A stretch of 64,000 nucleotides of DNA from Candidatus Proximibacter danicus (GTDB lineage Bacteria; Pseudomonadota; Gammaproteobacteria; Burkholderiales; Rhodocyclaceae): assembly GCA_016710885.1 (NCBI GenBank), contig JADJUC010000003.1, positions 124,001-188,000 on the forward strand, read 5' to 3'. Under the pieces are notes generated by a model that saw only the letters and a list, made by a program, of their open reading frames with translations, had not been told where the DNA came from and did not search any database. This document shows, piece after piece, positions 8,504 through 17,196 of this stretch. The position numbers were made by a program, and so were the translations under genes. Position 1 is the first letter of the stretch; each line of letters starts with the position of its first letter.

Positions 8504-9577
8504 ATGAGCAAAGCCCCTCTCTCTGGCGTTCGCGTCCTCGACCTCTCCCGCTTGCTGCCGGGGCCGGTGGCCAGTCTGCATCTGGCGGACCTTGGTGCCG
8601 ATGTCATCAAGATTGAAGATACCGGGGTCGGCGACTACGCCCGGACCATGGGTGATGGCCCCGACGGCCTGGATGGCACGAGTTTTTTCTTTCGCGCGGT
8701 CAATCGCAACAAGCGCGGCCTGACACTTGACCTGAAGCAGGCGCAGGGTCGCGAAGCGCTGCTGCGCCTGGTTGCCGGCGCCGATATCCTGCTCGAAAGC
8801 TTCCGCCCCGGCGTCATGGAACGCCTCGGTCTTGGTTACGAAACCTTGCGCGCCAGCAACCCGCGCCTTGTCTACTGCGCCATCACCGGCTACGGTCAGG
8901 ACGGCCCATGGGCGCTGCGTGCCGGCCATGATCTCAACTACATTGCCCAGGCCGGCGTGCTCGAGCAGACCGGTACAGCAGGTGGCCCGCCAGCTATCCC
9001 GGCGTTGCAGATCGGCGATCTGCTCGGTGGTGCGATGACCGCCGTCAGCGCCATGCTTGCCGCCCTGTTCAAGGCGCGTGCTACCGGCGAAGGCAGCTTC
9101 GTCGATGTGGCGATGAGCGACAGCGTGCTGGCTCACAACCTGTTTCCCTTGTTCGCCCTGCAGGCTGAAGGCGCACTATCGCCGCGCGGTGGCGACCTGC
9201 TGACCGGCGGGCATGCCAACTATGGCGTCTATCGTACGCAGGACGGCAAATACATGGCCGTGGCGCCGCTTGAGGAGAAGTTCTGGGTCATGTTCTGCGA
9301 TGCGGTCGGCCGGCCTGAACTCAAGGCACGCTACGCAGAGACCGCGGCTCCGGAACTGCGGATCGAGCTGGAAAATCTGTTTGCCAGCCGCCCACAGGCT
9401 GAGTGGACGGCGCTGTTCGATCAGGTCGATTGCTGCATCACTCCGGTGCTGACACTGCCCGAAGCGCTGGCGCATCCGCAGACCCAGGCGCGCGGAATGC
9501 CGAAGCTGGCTATGGCCCTGAAGAAATCGCCGCCCTGCGGAAATTACGTATCGTCTGACTGCGGTCGGTCGCCGTAA
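8504..9577 (+). CDS. Class III CoA-transferase / acyl-CoA racemase family, damaged C-terminus
   Basis: CaiB/BaiF family; moves CoA between organic acids or racemises 2-methylacyl-CoA. Seen: PLSGVRVLDLSRLLPGPVAS at the start, GADVIKIED with the conserved catalytic-region Asp later (GHDLNYIA), FRAVNRNKRGLTLDLK and DVAMSDSV. The annotated frame ends in unrelated sequence after HPQTQARGM (about 9497). A family-typical tail, EAGYGPEEIAALRKLRIV, is encoded in another frame at 9502-9558. About 45-50 residues usually found between these two motifs are absent, so this is a short deletion plus frame change, not a single-base slip. The enzyme may be non-functional as written. Confidence 0.82.
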   Translation: MSKAPLSGVRVLDLSRLLPGPVASLHLADLGADVIKIEDTGVGDYARTMGDGPDGLDGTSFFFRAVNRNKRGLTLDLKQAQGREALLRLVAGADILLESFRPGVMERLGLGYETLRASNPRLVYCAITGYGQDGPWALRAGHDLNYIAQAGVLEQTGTAGGPPAIPALQIGDLLGGAMTAVSAMLAALFKARATGEGSFVDVAMSDSVLAHNLFPLFALQAEGALSPRGGDLLTGGHANYGVYRTQDGKYMAVAPLEEKFWVMFCDAVGRPELKARYAETAAPELRIELENLFASRPQAEWTALFDQVDCCITPVLTLPEALAHPQTQARGMPKLAMALKKSPPCGNYVSSDCGRSP

Positions 9578-9586
9578 AATCGGCCA

Positions 9587-10486
9587 ATGGCCACCGCGCT
9601 CCTGCTCCTCCCCGATTTCACGCTGATCCTGCTCGGCTTTGCGCTGCGCCGGTGGATGTCGCTCGGTGATCATTTCTGGGCCGGGGTGGAGCGCTTGGTT
9701 TACTTCATTCTTTTCCCGGCGCTGCTGGTTAATGCCATTCTCAAAACCCCGCTCGACCTGGCCGCCGCGACCCCCTTGCTGGCGGCAGCCCTTGGCGCCA
9801 TGGCCGTGGGCATGCTCGTTTCGTGGTTGGCGCGGCCGCTGTTCGGGCTTAAACCGATGGTCTTCGCTTCGGTCTTCCAGTGCGGCTACCGCTTCAATTC
9901 CTATATCGGGTTAGCCGCCGCCGGGCTGCTCTTCGGTACGCCGGGCATTGCGGCGCTGGGACTGATCATCGGCATTGCCGTTCCCTTTGCCAACCTGTCG
10001 TCGGTATGGATGCTGGCGCGCCATGGCGAAAGCGGTGTCTGGCGGGAGATTGCCAAAAACCCCTTGATCTGGGCAACCCTGACCGGGCTGTTGCTAAACC
10101 TTGGCGGTTTCGAGCCGCCTCGCCCGTTGGGTATTTTCCTTGGTCGGCTGGCGGATGCATCGATTGCACTCGGGCTGCTCGCCGTCGGTGCCGCGCTGCG
10201 CCTGCAGGGGCAGTCCGGCATTCTCGGGGCGTCGATCTACCTGTCCCTGGTCAAGCTGCTGGTAGTGCCGTTGGCCGCCGTATTGATTGGCCAGTGGTTT
10301 GGGCTCACCGGGGTCTATTTTGGTGTGGCAGTACTGTTCGCGTCGCTGCCGACGGCGTCATCGGCCTATATCCTGGCGATGCGCATGGGTGGAGACGGGC
10401 GCAGTGTTGCCTGGATCATTTCGGCAACGACGCTGGCTTCAATGGTGACGATGCCGCTCTGGGCCACATGGAGTGCGGGGCGATAA
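9587..10486 (+). CDS. Auxin efflux carrier (AEC) family permease
   Basis: Integral membrane transporter of the AEC/BASS-like fold; 299 residues with about ten hydrophobic segments in two halves (breaks near residues 85 and 160). Seen: LVYFILFPALLVNAIL near residue 40, the polar QCGYRFNSYIGLA segment, and LPTASSAYILAMRMGGD near the C-terminus, all AEC hallmarks. Bacterial members move malonate, malate or other small carboxylates; the substrate here is unknown. The start lies 9 nt after the CoA-transferase frame stops and has no clear ribosome-binding site, so coupling to the upstream gene is possible. Confidence 0.85.
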   Translation: MATALLLLPDFTLILLGFALRRWMSLGDHFWAGVERLVYFILFPALLVNAILKTPLDLAAATPLLAAALGAMAVGMLVSWLARPLFGLKPMVFASVFQCGYRFNSYIGLAAAGLLFGTPGIAALGLIIGIAVPFANLSSVWMLARHGESGVWREIAKNPLIWATLTGLLLNLGGFEPPRPLGIFLGRLADASIALGLLAVGAALRLQGQSGILGASIYLSLVKLLVVPLAAVLIGQWFGLTGVYFGVAVLFASLPTASSAYILAMRMGGDGRSVAWIISATTLASMVTMPLWATWSAGR

Positions 10487-10514
10487 GCCCGCACTACGGA
10501 GCAGCCAAACGAAG

Positions 10515-10982
10515 TTACTGTTTTTTTGTCTTCTTCACAGCGGCCTTGGTGGCCTCCTGCGCCGACGGCTCTGTTCGGGACGCATCGTTTGTTTCTGCCT
10601 GATCCGCAGCCTGTTGCTGCATGTTGGCCTGCATCTGCTGCATCATGCTCCAAGGCCACATGGCCGCCTGCGCGAATGGGCTGCCACCGTCTTCTCCTGT
10701 CGGGTGCTCGCCTGCATTGTTGTGGTTTTCAGCGGCCATTTGCCCCATCGCCTTGACGGCGGAAAGGGTCGAGCACTGCATTTCCAGGCCCTGAATGGTC
10801 ATCTGTAGCATCGAAAGATTCATGCGTAGCCAACCCTCGACAGCCTTCATGTCGTGAATGCGTTTTTCCAGTTCGTCGGTATCGAAGGTGGGCGCCACCA
10901 TGCCCGGGAGAGAAAACCCCATGTTGCCCCACATACCTTTCATGAATTCCAGCGGGTCGGTATTCGGCGTTTCATTGCTCAT
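10515..10982 (-). CDS. phaM: PhaM-like polyhydroxyalkanoate granule-associated protein
   Basis: Small protein (155 residues) that, in Cupriavidus necator, binds PHB synthase, activates it and tethers granules to the nucleoid. Seen: PLEFMKGMWGNMGFSLPGM, then TDELEKRIHDMKAVEGWLRM and MLQMTIQGLEMQ, which match the conserved PhaM core; then a Gln/Met-rich middle and a basic tail TKAAVKKTKKQ suited to DNA or polyphosphate binding. The start at 10982 is set by CAGGAG 6-7 nt upstream; the longer frame to 11081 has no such signal. It is divergent from the response regulator and convergent with the permease. No PHA synthase gene is in the window. Confidence 0.75.
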   Translation of the reverse strand: MSNETPNTDPLEFMKGMWGNMGFSLPGMVAPTFDTDELEKRIHDMKAVEGWLRMNLSMLQMTIQGLEMQCSTLSAVKAMGQMAAENHNNAGEHPTGEDGGSPFAQAAMWPWSMMQQMQANMQQQAADQAETNDASRTEPSAQEATKAAVKKTKKQ

Positions 10983-11098
10983 GGCGGACTCCTGCGTTGT
11001 TCGTGAGCCTATGGTAGCAGATGCCAAATTTGTCATAGGCATATATGGCGTTCTTGGTGATACAGTGACGGCCGGAACCACGCAAATACACTCTGCCC

Positions 11099-11746
11099 AT
11101 GCTCAAGTTACTGGTAATAGAAGACCATGCCCTCGTTCGGGAAGGGCTCGTGCAGACACTGCGTCAGTTGGATGCTGAAGTTTCCGTCATGGAGGCTGCC
11201 GATTGCGAAGCCGGGTGCGCGATTCTCGGGCTTGCCGATGATTTTGATCTTGTCCTCCTCGATCTGGCCTTGCCCGGTATCGACGGCCTTACTTGTTTGA
11301 CTTTGTTACGGCAGCGACATCCCGGCCTGCCGGTAGTGATCGTTTCCGCCTACGACGACACGCACACCGTGAACCGGGCGCTGAAAGCCGGAGCTGCAGG
11401 TTTTGTGCCCAAGGCCTATTCTGGAGAGCATTTGCTGGATGCCTTGCGCAAAGTGCTGGACGGGGCGATTTTTGTTCCCGAGCAAACCCTGCCGGCAAAC
11501 CACGGCGTCGGTATCGCAGTGCCTGCAGCAGGAAAAATTTCGACTGGCGAGATCGGTCTGACCGGACGGCAGTCGGACGTACTGGGGCTGATGGTGAAGG
11601 GGCGTTCCAATCGCGACATCGCCGAACTCCTCGGGCTGTCCGAGGGCACCGTCAAGATTCACATTACCGCGATTTTCAAAGCGCTGGGGGTGGGCAGTCG
11701 CACCCAGGCGCTGGTGGCCGTTGCCCGGCTCGGCCTCAAGCTCTAA
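11099..11746 (+). CDS. NarL/FixJ-family two-component response regulator
   Basis: Receiver plus LuxR-type helix-turn-helix protein, 215 residues. The receiver has acidic residues in EDHALVREG, phosphoacceptor Asp55 in LVLLDLALPG, a Ser in VIVSAYDD and a Lys in VPKAYSGE. The DNA-binding domain (about 150-211) has LTGRQSDVLGLMVKGRSNRDIA and LSEGTVKIHITAIFKALG. No sensor kinase lies nearby, so it is an orphan in this window. It is divergent from phaM across a 116-bp gap, which could hold its own operator, but no repeat was recognised there. Confidence 0.9.
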   Translation: MLKLLVIEDHALVREGLVQTLRQLDAEVSVMEAADCEAGCAILGLADDFDLVLLDLALPGIDGLTCLTLLRQRHPGLPVVIVSAYDDTHTVNRALKAGAAGFVPKAYSGEHLLDALRKVLDGAIFVPEQTLPANHGVGIAVPAAGKISTGEIGLTGRQSDVLGLMVKGRSNRDIAELLGLSEGTVKIHITAIFKALGVGSRTQALVAVARLGLKL

Positions 11747-11755
11747 ACAGAACGA

Positions 11756-12502
11756 TCAGCGGCGGTAGCAGTACAACTGCGTTTGCCGTTCGTCATCCAC
11801 CTCGACGATCTCGCTCGGTTCGATATCAGGTACCGGGAAGCTGTTACTGATGAACAGTCCGCCCGGCTTCATTTCCTTTTCCACCTTGTTCCACAGGGCT
11901 GTCATCGGCACCGGCGAGAGAAAAGCGTAGACCACGTCGAACTCGTGCAGGTCGGTTTGCCACAGGTCGCCCCAGCGCCATTCACAATTGACATGGCGCA
12001 GCGCCAGCAGTTTGCCGCCCAGCCAAGTCAGCGGTGCATTTTCAACACCAACAAAGCGCGCATCTGGCCTTGCCGTTGCCAGCGGGCGCAGCATGCTGCC
12101 CAGCCCGGCGCCAAGATCGACACAACGTAGTCCCGCTGACTTCGGCAGCAGTTCGGCCAGGGTCTGTGCGGTCTGACGATTGCTCAGGTAGAGCGGAATC
12201 TGCCCGGAGAGGGCGCCGCGGTAGACCAGCATCAGCGTGAGTGCCGCAAGCAGGAACCAGCCGGGGTCAATTTCCAGTAGCGCTACCGCCCAGGCCAGCG
12301 GTGCAAAGGCTGCGTGAATCAGGCGCCACCACCAGGGCTGGCGCGTCAGGGTGGCGAGCAGCAGGGCGGTGATGCCGATGGCTGCCACCAGTTCCGGCCA
12401 TGGCAAGGCTTCGCCATTGATTCCGAAATACGGCCAGGCCAACGACAGCACCGCCATGACGGCGGCGAACTGCAGGGCAAGTTGGCGAAGCGGTGGGCTC
12501 AT
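11756..12502 (-). CDS. Membrane-anchored class I SAM-dependent methyltransferase
   Basis: The N-terminal third (about residues 5-90) contains three or four hydrophobic segments. The C-terminal part is a Rossmann methyltransferase: motif I VDLGAGLGSMLRPLA near residue 135, an acidic VGVEN after beta-2, WGDLWQTDLHEFDVVYAFLSP and KPGGLFISNSF. The 248 residues start at the first ATG; Met16 is an alternative. The target is unknown. It ends 9 nt from the convergent response-regulator gene. The architecture, hydrophobic leader plus methyltransferase, recurs in proteobacterial hypothetical proteins. Confidence 0.78.
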   Translation of the reverse strand: MSPPLRQLALQFAAVMAVLSLAWPYFGINGEALPWPELVAAIGITALLLATLTRQPWWWRLIHAAFAPLAWAVALLEIDPGWFLLAALTLMLVYRGALSGQIPLYLSNRQTAQTLAELLPKSAGLRCVDLGAGLGSMLRPLATARPDARFVGVENAPLTWLGGKLLALRHVNCEWRWGDLWQTDLHEFDVVYAFLSPVPMTALWNKVEKEMKPGGLFISNSFPVPDIEPSEIVEVDDERQTQLYCYRR

Positions 12503-12550
12503 GCGGTGCTTAGTGCGTAGGTTGAGCGCCGCATTCTACCTTCCGATGGC

Positions 12551-15500
12551 TTATGCCGCGCGGGCAGCGGCTTCGCTCCGGCCTTCGCTCAGCTGCTGGC
12601 GTAGCCGGGCTCGTTCGCCAGCCACTGCCTCGACGTTGGCAGCCTTGATGTGGCCGAAGCCGCGAATGCGTTCCGGTAGCGCAGCCAATGCTTCGGCAGT
12701 CGGCAGCGTGTCGTGCTGCAGGTGCTTGAGGATCAGCGCAACGTCAGCTTCATAGTCGACTATCAGCCGCCATTCCATGCGCCGCTCTTCGCTCCTGCCG
12801 AAGATGTCGAGGGCGGACCCGCGCAGCCCTTTGAGCTTTGCCAGCAGGCCAAAGACACGCATCATCCACGGGCCGTAAGCCTGTTTCAGCGGGCGTCCGT
12901 TGTCCGGGCCGTGCTTTGCCAGCAAGGGAGGTGCGAGATGGAATTGCAACTGGAAATCACCCTCGAAGTTTTCCCGGATGCGGGCCATGAAGGCCGGGTC
13001 GGTGTACAGCCGCGCCACTTCGTACTCATCCTTGATCGCCAGCAGCCGGAAATACTGGCGGGCCACCGCTTCGGCCACGGCACTGCTGCCAAAGGGGACT
13101 TCCGCGGTTTCGAGGCGGCTGACCAGCGCGCGGTAGCGCTCGGCATAGGCGGCATCCTGATAGGCCGTGAGTTCGGCTACGCGCCGGCTGACCAGTTCGC
13201 CAAGCTTGCGCGAGACCGCCTGCGGGGCCTGTGCGGGTGCGGCAGCTTTGGCGACTTCTTCCGGCTGGTGGGCGCTGCGTCGCCCCCAGAGGAAAGCCTG
13301 CTTGTTTTTCTCGACCGCAGTGCCGTTCAGCTCGAAGGACTTTTCGATCGCCGCCAGCGACACCGGGATCATGCCACGCTGCCATGCGGCGCCGAGCAGC
13401 AACGTATTGGCGAAGATGGCGTCGCCCATCAGGCGGATGGCCAGGTGCTGGGCATCGAAGAACCAGGCACGCCCTTCGCCACAGGATTCGACGATGCGTT
13501 CCTCCATGCGGGCGAGTGGGAACTGCCAGTCCGGGTTGCGGGCAAATTCCGCCGTCGGTGTTTCTGCGGTGTTGACCACGGCCAGGGTGCTGCCAGTCAG
13601 CATCTTGGAGATGGCTTCGCTGCTGGCGCTGACGACCAGATCGCCGCCGACTATGGCATGCGCTTCACCAGTGGCGATGCGCGCGGCGTGGATGTCGGCC
13701 GGCCGGTCGGCAATGCGCAGGTGCGAATACACCGCGCCATATTTCTGTGCCAGCCCGGTCATGTCGAGCACCGAGACGCCCTTGCCGTCGATGTGCGCAG
13801 CCATGCCGACCAATGCGCCGAGGGTGACGACGCCGGTGCCGCCAACGCCGGTGATGAGGATGTTGAACGGGCGGCAGGTGTCGGGCAGCGTCGGCTCGGG
13901 CAGGTTGTCGAAAATGCTGTCGTCAACGGCGAGGGTTCTGCTCTTCTTTAGGCTGCCTCCTTCGACGGTGACGAAAGAGGGACAGAAGCCCTTGAGGCAT
14001 GAGAAATCCTTGTTGCAGGCCGACTGGTCGATCTCGCGCTTGCGCCCGAACTCGGTTTCCAGCGGGGCCACGGCCAGGCAGTTGGACTGCACGCTACAGT
14101 CGCCGCATCCTTCGCAGACCGCCTCGTTGATGAACACTCGCCGGGCCGGGTCGGCCAGCTTGCCGCGCTTGCGGCGGCGCCGTTTTTCGGTGGCGCAGGT
14201 CTGCTCGTAGATCAGGATCGAGACGCCGGGGTATTCGCGCAGTTCGCGCTGCACGGCGTCGAGCCGGTCGCGGTGATGGATCGGGATCGGCTGGCCGTCG
14301 ATCTTCGCCAAACCTTGCATCTGTGCGTACTTCTCCGGCGCATCACTGACGATGACGATCTTCCGGATGCCCTCACCTTCGAGCTGGCGCGTCATCTGCG
14401 CCACGCTCAGGATGCCGTCTACCGGCTGACCGCCGGTCATGGCCACCGCGTCGTTGTAGAGGATCTTGTAGGTGATTGGATGGCCAGCGGCAACGGCCTG
14501 CCGTATCGCCAGCAGGCCGGAGTGGAAATAGGTGCCGTCGCCGAGGTTGGCAAAGATGTGCTTTGTTTCGGTGAACGGCGCCTGCCCGACCCAGGGCACG
14601 CCCTCGCCACCCATGTGCGTGAAGGTGGCGGTGCTGCGGTCCATCCAGGTGACCATGTAGTGGCAGCCGATGCCGGCCACGGCGCGCGAGCCTTCCGGCA
14701 CCCGCGTCGAGGTGTTGTGCGGGCAACCGGAACAGAAGGTCGGCGTGCGCTGGGCGAGGATGATCGGCGAGGATTGCGCGCGCTGCTTGGCTTCGATCAG
14801 CGCCAGTCTTTCCTGAATGCGTGACGAGGTGAAGAAGCGATCAATGCGCGCCGCAATGACACGGGCGATCTGCGTCACCGACAGTTCGCCGGCTGCCGGC
14901 AGCAGCCAGTCGGCATGCGGTTGCGCCCATTCACCCTTCTCGTCGAACTTGCCGATGACGCGCGGGCGAACATCCTCGCGCCAGTTGTAGAGCTCTTCCT
15001 TCAACTGGTATTCGATGAGTTGCCGTTTTTCCTCGACCACCAGAATCTCTTCCAGCCCGTCGGCAAACTCGCGTACCCCCTCCGATTCCAGCGGCCAGAC
15101 CATGCCCACCTTGTACAGGCGGATGCCGATCTCGGCCGCCAATGCATCGTCGATGCCCAGTTCGTCGAAGGCCTGGCGCACATCGAGGTAGGACTTGCCG
15201 GCGGTGATGATGCCCAGTCGCGCCGGGGTGCCCGCAGCGTTGGCAGATTCGTTCGAGTCGATGACGATGCGGTTCAGGTTGTTGGCGCGGCAGTAGGCCA
15301 GCGCGGCGTAGAGCTTGTGGTGCAGCAGGCGGCGTTCCTGCTCGTGGCGGTCGTCTGGCCAGCGGATGTTGAGGCCGCCTTCGGGCAGCTGGAAATCGGA
15401 GGGCAGCTTGATCTGCAGCGCCTGCGGGTCAATATCGCCCGAGGCCGCGGTTTCCACTGTATCGGCCAGCGCCTTCAGCGCCACCCAGCAGCCGGAGTAG

Positions 15501-16081
15501 CGACTCATCGCCCAGCCGTGCAGCCCATAGTCGAGGTATTCCTGCACGTTGGCCGGGTATAGCACCGGCATCATGATGGCCTTGAAAAAGTGATCGGTCT
15601 GGTGCGGCAGCGTTGAGGATTTGGCGTTGTGGTCGTCGCCGGCGATGACCAGAACGCCACCGTGTTCGGCACTGCCGGCGGCGTTGGCGTGGTGGAACAC
15701 GTCGCCGCAGCGATCAACGCCTGGCCCCTTGCCGTACCACATGGCGAACACGCCGTCGTACTTGGCGCCGGGAGACAGGTTCAGTTGCTGCGAGCCCCAG
15801 ACAGCAGTGGCCGCAAGGTCTTCATTGACCCCGGGCTGGAAGACGACATGGTGTTTTTCCAGGTGCGTTTTCGCTGCCCAGAAAGCCTGATCAACCCCGC
15901 CCAGCGGGCTGCCGCGATAACCGGAAACGAATCCGGCGGTATTGAGTCCGGCGGCCTCGTCGCGTTGTCGCTGCAGCATGGGCAGTCGAACGAGGGCTTG
16001 TGAACCGGTGAGAAAGACACGTCCCGAGGTGTGGGTGTACTTATCCTCGAGCGTGATCGACAGCGTGTTGGCTGCGCTCAT
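12551..16081 (-). CDS. Indolepyruvate ferredoxin oxidoreductase, fused alpha/beta single chain
   Basis: Oxidatively decarboxylates aryl pyruvates (from Trp, Phe, Tyr) to arylacetyl-CoA with transfer of electrons to ferredoxin. The protein has 1176 residues, matching the single-chain proteobacterial form. Order seen: an N-terminal TPP-enzyme half with SGYRGSPLGG near residue 55; CSGCPHNTST near 450 and the TPP-binding GDGTYFHSG; a ferredoxin-like cluster region (CEGCGDCSVQSNC and CNKDFSCLKGFCPSF, about 650-700); then a gamma-type domain beginning ITGVGGTGVVTLG near 744. A GGAGGAG site precedes the ATG. It produces CoA esters of the kind the left-flank ligases would make, which supports an aromatic-acid theme. 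Confidence 0.9.
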   Translation of the reverse strand: MSAANTLSITLEDKYTHTSGRVFLTGSQALVRLPMLQRQRDEAAGLNTAGFVSGYRGSPLGGVDQAFWAAKTHLEKHHVVFQPGVNEDLAATAVWGSQQLNLSPGAKYDGVFAMWYGKGPGVDRCGDVFHHANAAGSAEHGGVLVIAGDDHNAKSSTLPHQTDHFFKAIMMPVLYPANVQEYLDYGLHGWAMSRYSGCWVALKALADTVETAASGDIDPQALQIKLPSDFQLPEGGLNIRWPDDRHEQERRLLHHKLYAALAYCRANNLNRIVIDSNESANAAGTPARLGIITAGKSYLDVRQAFDELGIDDALAAEIGIRLYKVGMVWPLESEGVREFADGLEEILVVEEKRQLIEYQLKEELYNWREDVRPRVIGKFDEKGEWAQPHADWLLPAAGELSVTQIARVIAARIDRFFTSSRIQERLALIEAKQRAQSSPIILAQRTPTFCSGCPHNTSTRVPEGSRAVAGIGCHYMVTWMDRSTATFTHMGGEGVPWVGQAPFTETKHIFANLGDGTYFHSGLLAIRQAVAAGHPITYKILYNDAVAMTGGQPVDGILSVAQMTRQLEGEGIRKIVIVSDAPEKYAQMQGLAKIDGQPIPIHHRDRLDAVQRELREYPGVSILIYEQTCATEKRRRRKRGKLADPARRVFINEAVCEGCGDCSVQSNCLAVAPLETEFGRKREIDQSACNKDFSCLKGFCPSFVTVEGGSLKKSRTLAVDDSIFDNLPEPTLPDTCRPFNILITGVGGTGVVTLGALVGMAAHIDGKGVSVLDMTGLAQKYGAVYSHLRIADRPADIHAARIATGEAHAIVGGDLVVSASSEAISKMLTGSTLAVVNTAETPTAEFARNPDWQFPLARMEERIVESCGEGRAWFFDAQHLAIRLMGDAIFANTLLLGAAWQRGMIPVSLAAIEKSFELNGTAVEKNKQAFLWGRRSAHQPEEVAKAAAPAQAPQAVSRKLGELVSRRVAELTAYQDAAYAERYRALVSRLETAEVPFGSSAVAEAVARQYFRLLAIKDEYEVARLYTDPAFMARIRENFEGDFQLQFHLAPPLLAKHGPDNGRPLKQAYGPWMMRVFGLLAKLKGLRGSALDIFGRSEERRMEWRLIVDYEADVALILKHLQHDTLPTAEALAALPERIRGFGHIKAANVEAVAGERARLRQQLSEGRSEAAARAA

Positions 16082-16231
16082 TGCGAAACTCCTCCGTTGG
16101 CTATGAGCCGGTCACGATCTTGTGGGTCGAGCCGGGCAATTGTCATCCGTCGCGGGTAAGCGACGGGCGCATTGTATGTGACCCCGGAAGTGCCGTAACG
16201 TTGCGGCGCAGCAGGTGCCATGTCGCGTGGG

Positions 16232-16237
16232 TATAAT
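16232..16237 (+). promoter_or_regulatory. Possible -10 element upstream of DUF808 gene
   Basis: TATAAT at 16232-16237 lies 35 nt before the start codon. No good -35 hexamer is found 16-18 nt upstream (CAGCAG at N17), so this is a weak call. The 191-bp gap 16082-16272 separates two divergent genes and must hold promoters for both. Confidence 0.35.
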
Positions 16238-16272
16238 CCGCCGGTTTCCTCCTGATGCGAAAGTGATACCCC

Positions 16273-17187
16273 ATGGCCGGAGCCAGCCTGCTTGCCCTGC
16301 TCGACGATATCGCGACGATCCTCGACGACGTTGCCGTGATGACCAAGGTTGCCGCCAAGAAGACCGCCGGTGTGCTTGGTGACGATCTGGCGCTGAATGC
16401 CGAGCAGGTCTCCGGCGTGCGCGCCGAGCGCGAGCTGCCGGTAGTGTGGGCGGTGGCCAAGGGTTCGCTGGTGAACAAGGCGATTCTCGTGCCGACGGCG
16501 CTGGCGATCAGCGCCGTGGCGCCGATGCTGGTCATCCCGCTGCTGATGATCGGCGGGCTCTACCTCTGCTACGAAGGCGTCGAGAAGCTCGCCCACAAAT
16601 GGCTGCATCGTGGCGACGCGAAAGCCGAGCATCAGGCCGAACTCGCCGCGGTGGCTGACGAAAGCGTCGATCTCGTTGCCTTTGAGAAGGAAAAGATCAA
16701 GGGTGCGATCCGTACCGACTTCGTGCTTTCCGCCGAAATTCTCGTCATCGCGCTCGGCACGGTTGCCGACAAACCCTTCGCGACGCAGGCGGCGGTGATG
16801 GTCGGCATTGCGGTAATCATGACGGCCGGCGTTTACGGGCTGGTCGCCGGTATCGTCAAGATGGACGACGTCGGCGCGCACCTCGTCAAGAAACCAAGCG
16901 TCGCCGCGCAAGCCGTCGGCCGCCTGCTCCTCGCTGCGGCGCCGAAGATCATGAAAGCGCTGACCGTGATCGGCACGCTGGCGATGTTCCTCGTTGGTGG
17001 CGGCATCCTCACGCACGGCGTGCCACCGCTGCATCACCTGCTGGAAGGTATCGCTGCGGCAGCGGGATTTATCGGGCCGGTGCTTGGCGCGGTGCTCGAT
17101 GCGCTGGTCGGGGTGGTGGCAGGTGCGGTGGTGCTGGCAGGAATGACGCTGCTCGCCAAGTTGCGCGGCACATCGGCCGCTTCTTGA
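16273..17187 (+). CDS. DUF808 family inner-membrane protein (YedI-like)
   Basis: Conserved membrane protein of unknown function, 304 residues. Seen: the family opening MAGASLLALLDDIATILDDV, then MTKVAAKKTAGVLGDDLALN, and hydrophobic segments around residues 75-100, 150-200, 230-255 and 260-290. The charged middle (ANDES-like DESVDLVAFEKEKIKGAIRTDF) is also typical. It is divergent from the ferredoxin oxidoreductase and convergent with the GlcD-like gene, so it is probably monocistronic. E. coli YedI is the best-known relative but has no established role. Confidence 0.88.
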   Translation: MAGASLLALLDDIATILDDVAVMTKVAAKKTAGVLGDDLALNAEQVSGVRAERELPVVWAVAKGSLVNKAILVPTALAISAVAPMLVIPLLMIGGLYLCYEGVEKLAHKWLHRGDAKAEHQAELAAVADESVDLVAFEKEKIKGAIRTDFVLSAEILVIALGTVADKPFATQAAVMVGIAVIMTAGVYGLVAGIVKMDDVGAHLVKKPSVAAQAVGRLLLAAAPKIMKALTVIGTLAMFLVGGGILTHGVPPLHHLLEGIAAAAGFIGPVLGAVLDALVGVVAGAVVLAGMTLLAKLRGTSAAS

Positions 17188-17196
17188 TGGGGCGGG

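Noticed and set aside
12713..13951. 412-codon plus-strand frame inside the ferredoxin oxidoreductase gene
   Set aside because: Shadow of a well-supported minus-strand gene with complete motifs.
16078..17037. Antisense frame over the DUF808 gene
   Set aside because: The plus-strand DUF808 protein has the family start and membrane pattern; the antisense product is His/Arg-rich without domains.
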